Assembly (NCBI GenBank): GCA_903905585.1
Contig: CAIVHB010000154.1
Location: 1 to 36,795, forward strand
DNA: 36,795 bases
From: an uncultured Ferrovum sp.
GTDB taxonomy: Bacteria; Pseudomonadota; Gammaproteobacteria; Burkholderiales; Ferrovaceae
Direction: 5' to 3'
Position numbers and translations under genes: made by a program. Below the pieces are notes generated by a model that worked only from the letters and a program-made list of their open reading frames with translations, was not told the origin of the DNA and did not search any database. Positions within the stretch are counted from its first letter, which is position 1, and each line of letters begins with the position of its first letter. Below, piece after piece: positions 36,477 through 36,795 of the stretch.

Positions 36477-36795
36477 TCACGAACCAAAAAATGGCCACCA
36501 CAATAGAAACCCCATACTCACCCAAACACCTGCAAAAACGGGGGCCAGAAAAAGGGAAGATGTGCATGCCCAGACCAAGGTGAGCAAAGGAATCAAACCC
36601 AGTGATCGGCGCCAGATTGGCCAGCGCTGCGCTTGATCCCATGGTTGCGAATGCAAAGAAACCATTCGAATAAAAGACCTGCGTGGCCAGACCCGCACAA
36701 TGCGTAAAAAAAATAGCGAGAACCACATTAAAATGATGAACCATGCCATCCAAATAACCAGCGCAGTTAAATTCAGCCAAAAGCAATAAGGCCAG
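36477..36795 (-). CDS. membrane protein of unknown function, 5' end beyond window
   Basis: About 105 residues visible; the frame stays open to the right edge upstream of the internal ATG at 36749, so the true start is outside the window. Two hydrophobic regions (MAWFIILMWFSLFFL near the visible N-terminus and LIPLLTLVWACTSSLFLAPVFAGVWVSMGFLLWW) flank a basic, Trp-containing loop (RVWPRRSFIRMVSLHSQPWDQAQRWPIWRR). I do not recognise a family. It lies about 100 bases upstream of trbB in the same direction. Confidence 0.55.
   Translation of the reverse strand, partial: WPYCFWLNLTALVIWMAWFIILMWFSLFFLRIVRVWPRRSFIRMVSLHSQPWDQAQRWPIWRRSLGLIPLLTLVWACTSSLFLAPVFAGVWVSMGFLLWWPFFGS

Noticed and set aside
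36409-36786. 125-codon minus-strand frame
   Set aside because: It overlaps another minus-strand frame (36477-36795) whose residues look more like a membrane protein; both cannot be coding and this one has no recognisable features.

Overview
The window looks like a chromosome segment of a proteobacterium, most likely a betaproteobacterium. The leftward order thrS-infC-rpmI-rplT-pheS-pheT-(tRNA-Pro)-ihfA-merR, the CxxC-bearing PheS and the single-lipoyl AceF all fit. Species cannot be named from the sequence alone. No intergenic gap exceeds about 300 bases.

Bases 1-12,450 hold metabolic and housekeeping genes: the start of lpd translationally coupled to aceF (no aceE next to them); a divergent tight operon of an orphan ParA-type ATPase, asparaginyl-tRNA synthetase and an AEC-family permease; an S9 peptidase; an exported peroxiredoxin; a GST; pgi; and a SUV3-like SF2 RNA helicase with a disordered repeat-bearing N-terminus and a C-terminal zinc-ribbon-like motif.

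Bases 12,490-20,880 are the conserved translation cluster, all leftward. Visible control elements are an AUU start for infC, a good -35/-10 promoter plus a structured leader ahead of rpmI-rplT, intrinsic terminators after rplT and pheT, and a tRNA-Pro(GGG) sitting between pheT and ihfA.

Bases 20,950-29,240 are a surface-glycan locus, visibly more A/T-rich in its middle: a beta-propeller glycosidase-like protein, a GT2 glycosyltransferase, a bifunctional mannose-1-phosphate guanylyltransferase/isomerase, an O-antigen-ligase/polymerase-type membrane protein, two poorly characterised glycosyltransferase-like proteins and a GT-B glycosyltransferase. A perfect 12-bp inverted repeat lies between the first two divergent genes. 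A VapBC-type toxin-antitoxin pair with a recognisable promoter and palindromic operator is overlapped by the GT-B gene.

Bases 30,000-36,795 hold part of a P-type (Trb/VirB) type IV secretion operon in the order trbB-C-D-E-J-L, flanked by two unrecognised small membrane proteins. The outer-membrane/periplasmic core (trbF/G/H/I), relaxase and coupling protein are not in the window, so this is either the edge of an integrated conjugative element or a degraded or specialised remnant. This Trb segment, its small flanking membrane proteins and the VapBC/glycan boundary are the least ordinary parts of the window.
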